19,078 nucleotides of DNA from Thiopontia sp964344435 (GTDB taxonomy: Bacteria > Pseudomonadota > Gammaproteobacteria > GCF-002020875), in NCBI GenBank assembly GCA_964344435.1, contig CAYFNH010000045.1, positions 1 through 19,078 of the forward strand, in the 5' to 3' direction. Position 1 is the first letter of the stretch. Every line of letters begins with the position of its first letter. The position numbers and the translations under genes were made by a program. Under the pieces are notes generated by a model that had not been told where the DNA came from, did not search any database, and saw nothing but the letters and a program-made list of their open reading frames with translations. Below, one piece after another: positions 6,958 to 14,474 of this stretch.

Positions 6958-7595
6958 ACAGCATGTCTCACGCAAAGACGCAAAGGCGCAAAAGTTCTTT
7001 ATTTGTTGGGTCAACAACAAACCGGAAACTATTTTCTATTGGTATAGGCTCGCTATTTACAAAAACACTATATCTGCTTTTTTTTGCGCCTTTGCGCCTT
7101 TGCGTGAGGAATAAAGCTTTTCTACTTGCACCCACCTTTCTGCTACTGACCGCCTGTGGAGAGCCGGCAACCGGCCCGGTCGATGTGGTATGGGATCGGG
7201 ATAACTGCGACCGCTGTGTGATGGCGTTGAGCGACCGCTTCCATAGCGCTCAGGTGCGTGGTGGAGATCGCCACCAGGCCTACCACTTTGATGACCTTGG
7301 CTGTGCCCTGCTCTGGCTGGAGGAGCAGCCGTGGAAGGATGATCCGAAAACCGAGATCTGGGTCAATGACCATCGAGATGGAAGCTGGTTGAATGCACGC
7401 ACTGCCCACTACCTCAAGTTGACCCATACTCCGATGAACTATGGATTCAGTGCCCAACCCGAAGCTGGCGAGGGCTCCATCGATTTCAACCGCGCCAGAG
7501 AGGCGGTCTTCCAGCAAGAGGCTGCCTATCAAGCCTCGGTAGAGGCACGCCTCAAACATCGCCGTGAAGAGGCCGCACGGAGCAACCCACAATGA
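6954..7595 (+). CDS. nosL: NosL, copper-binding lipoprotein of N2O reductase maturation, with a repeat-encoded N-terminus
   Basis: The 213-residue frame has a lipobox LLTAC with lipidated Cys68. The NosL motif DNCDRCVM follows (Cys85, Cys88, Met90), then FDDLGCALLWL (112-122) and TPMNYGF with Met161. NosL binds Cu(I) and is thought to deliver it to NosZ in the periplasm. The start at 6954 (ATGA overlap with nosF) has a strong RBS, but it makes a 67-residue stretch before the lipid Cys, far longer than a normal lipoprotein signal; roughly residues 5-52 come from a palindromic repeat. An alternative GTG at 7104, the repeat's last bases, would give MRNKAFLLAPTFLLLTAC, a textbook lipoprotein signal, but without an RBS. 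The mature protein looks intact. Overlap with nosY is 4 bp. Confidence 0.88.
   Translation: MNSMSHAKTQRRKSSLFVGSTTNRKLFSIGIGSLFTKTLYLLFFAPLRLCVRNKAFLLAPTFLLLTACGEPATGPVDVVWDRDNCDRCVMALSDRFHSAQVRGGDRHQAYHFDDLGCALLWLEEQPWKDDPKTEIWVNDHRDGSWLNARTAHYLKLTHTPMNYGFSAQPEAGEGSIDFNRAREAVFQQEAAYQASVEARLKHRREEAARSNPQ
6967..7108. repeat. Palindromic (acgcaaag)n-type dispersed repeat, copy 2, inside the 5' end of nosL (MITE-like)
   Basis: A 142-bp element has 27-bp terminal inverted repeats, 6967-6993 and 7082-7108, with a single mismatch. It encloses an AT-rich core that differs in composition from the flanking genes and contains a small hairpin (ttgttg/caacaa). Its arms share the acgcaaag 8-mers with copy 1 at 2886-2952. 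The whole element is open in the nosL frame, read as HAKTQRRK at the left end and FAPLRLCVR at the right. No transposase is encoded, so any movement would depend on factors in trans. No clear target duplication was seen. Confidence 0.88.
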
Positions 7596-8419
7596 ATCAT
7601 CTCTGGCTCACCGCCAAGGCGGATATCTCTGAATCTCTGCGCAGCAAGTGGTTCATGATCTACGCCATCGTCTTTGGCGGCATCATCTCCCTGCTTTTCG
7701 CCTTTGGCCTGACCGAGTCGCGCATCATGGGGTTTGTCGGCCTCTCCCGCCTGCTGATCACCTATATTCAGCTGTCGATGGCCATTCTGCCGATCTTTAT
7801 CCTCATTACCACGGTGCGCTCGGTGGCGGGTGACCGCGATGCCGGTGTCTTCGAGTATCTACTCTCCCTGCCGGTCTCTCTCTCTGCCTGGTTCTGGGGC
7901 AAGATGGTGGGGCGCTTTACCGTGGTCTTCCTGCCGGTCTTTCTGGCGATGGCCGGGGCGGTGGTTTGGGGAGTGGTTCAAGGGATGGAGATCCCGTGGA
8001 CACTGTTTCTCTTCTACACCGCCTTCCTGTTTGCGCTGTCGTGGTGCTTCCTCGGTATCGGCATGCTGATCTCCACCCTGGCACGCTCGCCCGATGTGGC
8101 ACAGGGGAGCGCCTTTCTGGTCTGGCTCTTGCTGCTGCTGTTCCTCGATCTGATTCTGCTTGGCACCCTGATTCAAGGGCAGGCCCCTGCCGATCTGGTG
8201 GTTGGAATCGCCCTGAGCAACCCGCTACAGGTATTTCGTACCGCCTCGATGCTGCTGTTCGATCCGCAGCTGGTACTGCTTGGCCCCTCTGCCTATCTTA
8301 TTCTCGACCACTTTGGACAATTCTGGTATCTGATCTGGGCGATCGGCTATCCGCTCTCTCTGGGAACCATCACCGCCTGGCTCGGCTACCGTCTCTTCCG
8401 CAGCGGAGATCAGTTATGA
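7592..8419 (+). CDS. nosY: NosY, ABC transporter permease
   Basis: The 275-residue membrane protein has about six hydrophobic segments (near residues 21-40, 55-75, 105-128, 137-160, 173-195 and 240-262). It also has the ABC-2 permease feature AGDRDAGVFEYLLSLPVS after the second segment. It is the partner of NosF; the NosDFY complex supports Cu-S cluster assembly on NosZ. The gene starts inside the nosL stop (ATGA 7592-7595), with GGAG 9 bases upstream, and its stop overlaps the following cytochrome gene. The nosL-before-nosY order differs from the nosDFYL order of clade I clusters. Confidence 0.92.
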   Translation: MNHLWLTAKADISESLRSKWFMIYAIVFGGIISLLFAFGLTESRIMGFVGLSRLLITYIQLSMAILPIFILITTVRSVAGDRDAGVFEYLLSLPVSLSAWFWGKMVGRFTVVFLPVFLAMAGAVVWGVVQGMEIPWTLFLFYTAFLFALSWCFLGIGMLISTLARSPDVAQGSAFLVWLLLLLFLDLILLGTLIQGQAPADLVVGIALSNPLQVFRTASMLLFDPQLVLLGPSAYLILDHFGQFWYLIWAIGYPLSLGTITAWLGYRLFRSGDQL

Positions 8420-9078
8420 AGTTTCACCATTCCGGTCTGATTGCACTTCTGCTATGGCAGACCACAACTACCGCAGCCAACCTGGATATCGGGGAGGAGA
8501 TCAACGAGGTCTGTGCCGGTTGTCATGGCGAATATGCCGAAGGGGGCAAAGAGGGGGAGTACCCACGCCTTGCCGGCCTGCCCACACAATATATCGAACG
8601 GGAGCTGCGTCTGTTCAAGAGCAAGGAGCGACTCAACCACCCGATGGTCCCCTATACCAAAGAGCGCGAGCTGCCGGAAGAGGACCTTCAGGATGTAGCC
8701 GCCTATCTGACCACCATCGAACTCTACGCCCAACTCCCGCCGATTGACGAGGAGAATTTCAATGCCTACGAGCGCCTGCTGTTGAGCAAGAAGCTACTCA
8801 ATGTCCGCAAGATCGAAGGCGATTACGCTGCCGGAGAGGCACTCTACAGCAGGGAGTGCAGCAGCTGTCATGGGCGCAATGGAGAGGGGAAGATGAGCAA
8901 GCAGATCCCCCTGCTGGCCGGACAGTACACCAACTACCTGCTGAAACAGATCAACGCCTACCGCAACGGAGAGCGCATTCATGATGAGGAGGCACCGACC
9001 GAGTCGATCTTTCTCTCCATCAGCGATAGCCAGATCCACGACCTGCTCGCCTACCTCTCCATTCTGGATGATGATTAG
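8416..9078 (+). CDS. Dihaem c-type cytochrome with an unusual second haem
   Basis: The 220-residue protein has a signal peptide (cleavage near TAA at about residue 21) and two haem motifs, CAGCH (33-37) and CSSCH (148-152), in tandem class I domains resembling cytochrome c4/c553. Met77 (HPMVPY) is the likely distal ligand of haem 1. In domain 2 the segment that normally holds the distal Met reads ERIHDEEAPTESIFLS and has no Met; His189 is the nearest candidate, or the haem is five-coordinate. A long helical linker (about 105-135) separates the domains. The ATG overlaps the nosY stop (8416-8419), and the last 8 bases overlap menC, so the gene bridges the nos and men blocks. An electron-transfer role to NosZ, or a sensor or accessory role, is inferred. 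Confidence 0.85.
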   Translation: MKFHHSGLIALLLWQTTTTAANLDIGEEINEVCAGCHGEYAEGGKEGEYPRLAGLPTQYIERELRLFKSKERLNHPMVPYTKERELPEEDLQDVAAYLTTIELYAQLPPIDEENFNAYERLLLSKKLLNVRKIEGDYAAGEALYSRECSSCHGRNGEGKMSKQIPLLAGQYTNYLLKQINAYRNGERIHDEEAPTESIFLSISDSQIHDLLAYLSILDDD

Positions 9079-10069
9079 CCAGCTCCGGCTTACCCCCTAT
9101 CGTCTCACCTTCAAAACTCCCTGGCGTACCCACCACGGCACTCGTCACCAGCGCGAAGGGTGGATTATTGAGCTGGAAGATGGTGCCGGTCACCAGGGGC
9201 GGGGAGAAGTTGCCCCCCTTGAGGAGATCGGCACGGAGACGATTGAAGCAGCAGAGCACAAACTGCAATCGCTATCGGCACTGCACTACAGCAGCTGTGA
9301 GCAACTACTGCAGTGGATTGAACCACTACGCGAACACTATCCGGCACTCTGTTGCGGGATTGAAGGGGCCGTCCTGCAACTGCAATCGGCACAACGGGGG
9401 TTGAGCCTGCGTCAACTGCTGAACCGAAACAGTGCAACACAGGTGCGTGTCAATCAGCTCCTTACCGGCTTCGATAGCCGACAGATTGATACTACTGGTG
9501 CTTCCATCATCAAGCTGAAGCTGGGGATACAGCCAGCAGCGGATGAACTCAAACAGCTGCGTGAACTGGCCCGGCAGCTCGCTCCCGGGCAGCAACTGCG
9601 GCTGGATGCAAACCAGGCCTGGGAACCGGATGAAGCCAGAGAAATACTACGTGAATTGGAAGCGCTGCCGGTCGAATCACTGGAGGAGCCACTCCAGGCC
9701 CCCAGCGCAGAGGCCATTAGCGCACTGCAGCAGGCCACCTCAATCCCGATTGCCGTGGATGAATCGATGCCACAGATCGGTATTGACTCCCTGCTTCAGC
9801 ACCCTCCCCGGCGGCTGGTGCTGAAGCCGACGCGTCTTGGTGGTCCGGAAACCTGCTACCGGCTGGCTCGCCAATTTCAACCCCTTGGTACCGAGGTGGT
9901 GGTGACCTCTGCTCTGGAATCCCGTTGTGGTGTCACCATAGCGGCCCACTGTGCCGCTGCAATCGACCCGCAACAGCAACAGGCACACGGGTTGGCTACC
10001 ACGGCACTCTTTGTTGAGCAGAGCAAACTTGCACTGCCTCTGAAAAACGGGATACTTCCCCTCCCATGA
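9071..10069 (+). CDS. menC: MenC, o-succinylbenzoate synthase
   Basis: The 332-residue protein belongs to the enolase superfamily. The active-site set is visible: KLK (148-150) with the general acid/base lysines, LDAN with metal ligand Asp179, LEEP with Glu205/Glu206, VDES with Asp230, and LKPTRLGG with Lys252. It dehydrates SHCHC to o-succinylbenzoate in menaquinone synthesis in the cytoplasm. Length is normal for MenC (about 320-375). Two adjacent ATGs (9068 and 9071) are possible; neither has a good Shine-Dalgarno, and both overlap the cytochrome gene, so translation is probably coupled. Muconate-cycloisomerase relatives share the fold, but the neighbouring men genes settle the role. Confidence 0.9.
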   Translation: MISQLRLTPYRLTFKTPWRTHHGTRHQREGWIIELEDGAGHQGRGEVAPLEEIGTETIEAAEHKLQSLSALHYSSCEQLLQWIEPLREHYPALCCGIEGAVLQLQSAQRGLSLRQLLNRNSATQVRVNQLLTGFDSRQIDTTGASIIKLKLGIQPAADELKQLRELARQLAPGQQLRLDANQAWEPDEAREILRELEALPVESLEEPLQAPSAEAISALQQATSIPIAVDESMPQIGIDSLLQHPPRRLVLKPTRLGGPETCYRLARQFQPLGTEVVVTSALESRCGVTIAAHCAAAIDPQQQQAHGLATTALFVEQSKLALPLKNGILPLP

Positions 10070-10476
10070 CCCCCCTGTTCCAATACCAACATAGCGTTCG
10101 CCTGCATGAGACCGATGGTGCCGGCATCCTCTTTTATGGTCAGGTCTTCACCCTGGCCCACAACGCCCATGAAGCGCTGCTGGAGCGCCATGGGCTGCCG
10201 CTCAACCAGCTCTTGCGTGACCACCCCTTTACCATGGTGGTGGCCCATACCGAGGCCGACTATATCGAGCCGATCCGGCTCAGCGAAACGCTCACCCTGT
10301 CACTCCATGCCGCAAACATTGGCGAAACCTCCTTCACCCTGCGGGCCGATATCAACGGGGAAGAACAGCAGCCCAAGGCGGTAGTAACCACGGTCTATGT
10401 GACTATCGACAAACATCACCAGCGCTCGATACCACTCCCGGCCCCGATCAGCCAGCTTCTGCATGGATCCGCATAG
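10066..10476 (+). CDS. menI: Hotdog-fold thioesterase, probable DHNA-CoA thioesterase
   Basis: The 136-residue protein has the 4HBT-type hotdog motif ETDGAGILFYGQ (15-26) with catalytic Asp17, followed by AHNAHEALLERHG on the long helix. It resembles cyanobacterial-type DHNA-CoA thioesterases more than the E. coli YdiI type. The expected reaction is release of 1,4-dihydroxy-2-naphthoate from its CoA ester, the step after MenB. YbgC-like acyl-CoA thioesterases share the fold; the location between menC and menD, overlapping both (4 and 14 bp), supports the menaquinone role. The gene symbol is by function, not by close similarity to E. coli MenI. Confidence 0.78.
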   Translation: MTPLFQYQHSVRLHETDGAGILFYGQVFTLAHNAHEALLERHGLPLNQLLRDHPFTMVVAHTEADYIEPIRLSETLTLSLHAANIGETSFTLRADINGEEQQPKAVVTTVYVTIDKHHQRSIPLPAPISQLLHGSA

Positions 10477-12196
10477 CACCACTGGCGAGCAAAACCTGCG
10501 CTGGTGCACCCTGCTGGTAGCAAGCCTGGTTGAACAAGGGATCGACCATTTTGTGATCTCCCCCGGTTCACGCTCCACCCCGCTGGCGCTGGCCGTGGCA
10601 CGCAACCCGAACGCCCACTACCGGGTGATTATCGATGAGCGCAGCGCTGCCTATTTTGCTCTCGGACAGGCCCGGCAACGGCGGCGGGCCAGTGCCCTGA
10701 TCTGTACCTCGGGGACGGCTGTAGCCAACTGGTTACCCGCCGTGGTCGAGGCCAACCATGCAGCCATTCCCCTGCTGCTGCTCTCAGCCGACCGCCCGGC
10801 CGAACTGCACCACCGAGGGGCCAACCAGACCATCGAGCAGCAACAGCTTTTCAGCACCCATACCAGAACCACCCATCCACTCTCTCCTCCTGACGAACAG
10901 GAGGCACCAGAGCAGACCATCGCTACCCTGCTACAGACGGTGGTCACGCAATTGCAACAGCCGATCCCCGGTCCGGTTCACATCAATATTCCATTACGCG
11001 AACCGCTGCTTCCGCAGTCACTGCAAGGGATCGACTGGTGCCCAGCCACCTCCCCACTACTCCCTCCCCGCACCCTCTCCCGCAGCTGGTTGCGACTGCA
11101 CGAGGTAACCAGCAAGATCGGACAGCAGCCGGGAGTCATCCTCTGTGGAGAGGGGGAGTACCAGGATGACTTTGCAGAGCAACTCTTTATTCTGAGTGAA
11201 CGGCTGGATACGGTGATCCTTGCCGATCCACTCTCCAATCTGCGTTGGGGGAACCGACCCTACCCACGCCTGCTGACCCACTACGATGCCACCCTGCGCA
11301 GCGCACTGGCCCAACAAAAACCTCACTGGGTCATCCAGTTCGGTGACTTCCCACTCTCCAAAACGGTAGCCAACTGGCTCCGGCAGAGCTCGCCGCAACA
11401 CTTCTTCAACATCCAGCACCGTCGACTCTGGAGCGACCCGGAAGCACTCACTACCGAAACCTTCCACTGCAGTCCGCAACAGTTTGTACAGGCCCTCCTC
11501 AAGCAGATTGAACACCCTGTCCAACTGCCACACTGGAGCCCCCCCTTCCTCAGCCGCGAACAGCAGGCAGCACGCTGGTGCAGTAAAACAGCCGCCAGCG
11601 AACCTGCACTGCTACAGCAACTACGGCAACAGATTCCAGCCGGAGGCGTTCTCTTCAGCGGCAACTCCATGGTCATTCGTGATATCGATGGCTGGCTCGG
11701 ATCTCGCGAGGCCCCGTTGACCCTCCATGCAAACCGCGGGGCCAGCGGCATCGATGGCAACCTCTCAACGGCTTGTGGAATACGCTCCGTACTGGAGCCG
11801 GAGCATCCGATGGTTGCCATGCTGGGAGACGTAACCCTGTTTCACGACCTCAATGCACTCTCACTGCTACAGCAGACTGGGGGCAATTTGACCCTGATTG
11901 TGATCAATAACGGCGGAGGCAACATCTTCAACTATCTTCCCCCCGCCACCCTGCCGGAACTGGAGACACTGCTGGAGCCACTCTGGCTCACCCCGCCCGC
12001 ACTCGACTTTGAACAGGCGGCAACGCTATACCGAATTCCTTATCAACGGATCGATGCCGAGAGCGTACAGCCACTTGATCTGGAGCAACTACTCTCCCGG
12101 GCACTGCGGCAAAGCGGTCCTAACTTGGTAGAATGGGTGGTATCCGGCAGCCACTCCGTTGCCACCCATCAACACTACTGGGAGTCACTACAGTGA
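10463..12196 (+). CDS. menD: MenD, SEPHCHC synthase (thiamine diphosphate enzyme)
   Basis: The 577-residue protein has the MenD signature SPGSRSTPLA (33-42), catalytic glutamate in IDERSAAYFALG (Glu59), TSGTAVANWLPAV, a central domain, and the C-terminal ThDP-binding region GDVTLFHDLNAL through VINNGGGNIFNYLP. It adds the succinyl semialdehyde-ThDP from 2-oxoglutarate to isochorismate, the first committed step of menaquinone synthesis. Length is near that of E. coli MenD (556). The ATG overlaps the end of the thioesterase gene by 14 bp in another frame, and the stop overlaps the GTG of menB. Confidence 0.95.
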   Translation: MDPHSTTGEQNLRWCTLLVASLVEQGIDHFVISPGSRSTPLALAVARNPNAHYRVIIDERSAAYFALGQARQRRRASALICTSGTAVANWLPAVVEANHAAIPLLLLSADRPAELHHRGANQTIEQQQLFSTHTRTTHPLSPPDEQEAPEQTIATLLQTVVTQLQQPIPGPVHINIPLREPLLPQSLQGIDWCPATSPLLPPRTLSRSWLRLHEVTSKIGQQPGVILCGEGEYQDDFAEQLFILSERLDTVILADPLSNLRWGNRPYPRLLTHYDATLRSALAQQKPHWVIQFGDFPLSKTVANWLRQSSPQHFFNIQHRRLWSDPEALTTETFHCSPQQFVQALLKQIEHPVQLPHWSPPFLSREQQAARWCSKTAASEPALLQQLRQQIPAGGVLFSGNSMVIRDIDGWLGSREAPLTLHANRGASGIDGNLSTACGIRSVLEPEHPMVAMLGDVTLFHDLNALSLLQQTGGNLTLIVINNGGGNIFNYLPPATLPELETLLEPLWLTPPALDFEQAATLYRIPYQRIDAESVQPLDLEQLLSRALRQSGPNLVEWVVSGSHSVATHQHYWESLQ

Positions 12197-13011
12197 TTGC
12201 ATGGAAACAGTCCGACAACCACTACCGGGATATCCTCTACCACCGCTTCGAAGGCATCGCCAAAATCACCATCAATCGGCCCGAGGTACGCAACGCCTTC
12301 CGTCCGGAGACGGTCAATGAGATGATTGATGCCTTTCACCGGGCCCATTTTGATGCAGAGATTGGGGCCATCATCCTCACCGGTATTGGTGACAAGGCCT
12401 TCTGCTCTGGTGGAGACCAGAAGATTCGCGGTGAGAGCGGTTACAACGATGAGCAGGGCATCCAGCACCTCAACGTGCTGGATCTGCAGCGACAGATCCG
12501 TACCCTGCCCAAGCCGGTGGTGGCAATGGTCAATGGATATGCCATTGGAGGTGGCCATGTACTGCATCTGCTCTGTGACCTCTCCATCGCCTCCGACAAC
12601 GCCATCTTCGGCCAGACCGGCCCCAGGGTGGGCAGCTTCGATGCAGGGCTGGGGGCAGGCATCCTCGCCCGAACCGTTGGGATGAAAAAGGCCAAGGAGA
12701 TCTGGTTTCTATGCCGGCAGTATAGTGCTGCAGAGGCGTTGCAGATGGGGCTGGTCAACCAGGTTGTTGTGCTCGATCAACTGGAGGCAGAGACCGTCTC
12801 CTGGTGCCAGACCATGCTGCAGCACAGCCCTACCGCACTGCGTCTGCTCAAGGCGGGCTTTAACGCCGATACCGACGGCATGGCGGGCATCCAGGAGCTG
12901 GCCGGTAATGCCACCGCCCTCTTCTACCAGAGTGCCGAGGGGCAGGAGGGACGTAACGCCTTCAACGACAAGCGACCGCCTGATTTCAGCGCCTATCCAC
13001 GCAGACCATGA
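12193..13011 (+). CDS. menB: MenB, 1,4-dihydroxy-2-naphthoyl-CoA synthase
   Basis: The 272-residue crotonase-fold enzyme closely matches E. coli MenB along its length. It has the CSGGDQKIRG segment (71-80), oxyanion-hole IGGGHVLHLLCDL (118-130), FGQTGPRVGSFD (139-150), IWFLCRQY (170-177) and the C-terminal LAGNATALFYQSAEGQEGRNAF. The Gly in QTG is typical of bicarbonate-dependent MenB enzymes. It cyclises o-succinylbenzoyl-CoA to DHNA-CoA. The start is GTG at 12193 within the menD stop (GTGA). The end overlaps menF by 4 bp. The substrate comes from MenE, which is not in this window. Confidence 0.96.
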   Translation: MIAWKQSDNHYRDILYHRFEGIAKITINRPEVRNAFRPETVNEMIDAFHRAHFDAEIGAIILTGIGDKAFCSGGDQKIRGESGYNDEQGIQHLNVLDLQRQIRTLPKPVVAMVNGYAIGGGHVLHLLCDLSIASDNAIFGQTGPRVGSFDAGLGAGILARTVGMKKAKEIWFLCRQYSAAEALQMGLVNQVVVLDQLEAETVSWCQTMLQHSPTALRLLKAGFNADTDGMAGIQELAGNATALFYQSAEGQEGRNAFNDKRPPDFSAYPRRP

Positions 13012-14399
13012 GAACAGAACTGATCCAGCAGATTGATGATCAGCTGGATCTCTACTTTCAACACCCGGATCCAGAGGGGAGGCTTCTCAGTCTTACCCTC
13101 CCGTTTACCACGCTCCCCTTCACCACTGCCCCTCCCGGCGTTGAGGGCATCTACTGGCACCGGGGCAGCAGCACATTGCGTCTGTTGGGATTGGGGTGCG
13201 CCTGGTCCCATCAGAGCCAAGGCGAGCACCGCTTTCAGCACAGTGGTGAAGCCTTTGAGCAGCTGCGCAATGGCTGGGTTCAGCTCGACCCTCAACAGAG
13301 TGAGGTAAGCCCTCGTCTGTTTTTTCAGTACGCCTTTGATGAGGCCGACCCGATGGAGCAGCACTGGCAGGGGCTGCCCAATACCGAATTGAGGCTCCCC
13401 ACTCTGCTCCTGGTCCGACAACAGCAGCGGCAGTGGATAACACTCTCCCATCCACTGACCAACCAACCCCCCGAGCAGATCAAGTCGTGCTGGAGCATGC
13501 AACTTAACCAACTTGAGTGGTTACTGCAGCAGCCACCATCCCCTCCGGTTCAATTTCAACACAACAACGGCGCCACACCCAATAGAGAAACTTTGACACT
13601 GGCGCAATCCGCCATTGACACCATTACCACTGGTCAGCTGCAAAAGGTGGTACTGGGAGAGTGCACACCGCTTCCACTGCCACAACCACTGCAACTACAA
13701 CCGGTGCTGCAGCAGATGGAACAGGCCAACCCCTCGGGGGTACAGCTCCACTTTTCAACCGGCTCCAAATCGTGGATCGCCGCTCCACCGGAGCAGCTGG
13801 TGAAACTGACGCAAGACAGGGTGGAGGCCGATGCCCTCGCCGGTACCCTGCCTCGTGGCGAGTGCGAAGTGGAGGCCGACCGATTGGAGACCCGTCTGCT
13901 ACAGGAGGAGAAGCTGCTGCATGAGCACCGGCTGGTGGCAGACTACATCGAGCAACAACTCGTCCGATACTGTCATCAGGTGGAATACCCTCAACAACCC
14001 TCGGTACACAAGCTTGAATACATTCAACATCTGCGTACCCGTCTTCAGGGTAAACTCAGGAAGAAGACCAGCCTGTTTCAGTTGGTGGAGTCACTCCACC
14101 AGAGCCCGGCCATCTGTGGCACCCCAAAAACCGAATCACTGGCGTGGTTGAGAGAACACCACAACAGTCAGCGAGGGTACTACTGTGGCGGGGCTGGCTG
14201 GATCAATTCCGAGGGTGAAGGGGAGATTCATGTACTGCTACGCTGCGCCCTGATAGAGCCACACCAAGCCTCGCTCTATGCCGGGGCAGGCATCGTCGCA
14301 GGATCCTCTGCGGCAGAAGAGGCAGCCGAAATTGCCCTCAAGAGAGAGGGAATACTCCGGCTGCTCACCCAACCCGCTCCAACAACTACTACCAATTGA
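13008..14399 (+). CDS. menF: MenF, isochorismate synthase
   Basis: The 463-residue protein has a divergent N-terminal half and a C-terminal chorismate-binding domain. Visible elements are LQKVVLGE with the probable general base Lys213, ALAGTLPRGE (277-286), HQSPAICGTPK (364-374), RGYYCGGAGW (389-398), GEIHVLLRCALI and LYAGAGIVAGS (423-433). It converts chorismate to isochorismate, the entry point to menaquinone. EntC-type (siderophore) enzymes share the domain, but the location just after menB supports MenF. It starts in the menB stop (ATGA 13008-13011) and ends the chain of overlapping genes; a 75-bp gap follows. Confidence 0.9.
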   Translation: MRTELIQQIDDQLDLYFQHPDPEGRLLSLTLPFTTLPFTTAPPGVEGIYWHRGSSTLRLLGLGCAWSHQSQGEHRFQHSGEAFEQLRNGWVQLDPQQSEVSPRLFFQYAFDEADPMEQHWQGLPNTELRLPTLLLVRQQQRQWITLSHPLTNQPPEQIKSCWSMQLNQLEWLLQQPPSPPVQFQHNNGATPNRETLTLAQSAIDTITTGQLQKVVLGECTPLPLPQPLQLQPVLQQMEQANPSGVQLHFSTGSKSWIAAPPEQLVKLTQDRVEADALAGTLPRGECEVEADRLETRLLQEEKLLHEHRLVADYIEQQLVRYCHQVEYPQQPSVHKLEYIQHLRTRLQGKLRKKTSLFQLVESLHQSPAICGTPKTESLAWLREHHNSQRGYYCGGAGWINSEGEGEIHVLLRCALIEPHQASLYAGAGIVAGSSAAEEAAEIALKREGILRLLTQPAPTTTTN

Positions 14400-14474
14400 G
14401 CAGATTCCTACTGGAGAAATACCGTTATCGGTCGATATCTACAGGCATAGAAATTCCACAGGGAGCGGATAACC

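Noticed and set aside
2886..7108. acgcaaag repeats as a CRISPR array
   Set aside because: There are only short 8-mer units within inverted arms, no regular unique spacers and no cas genes.
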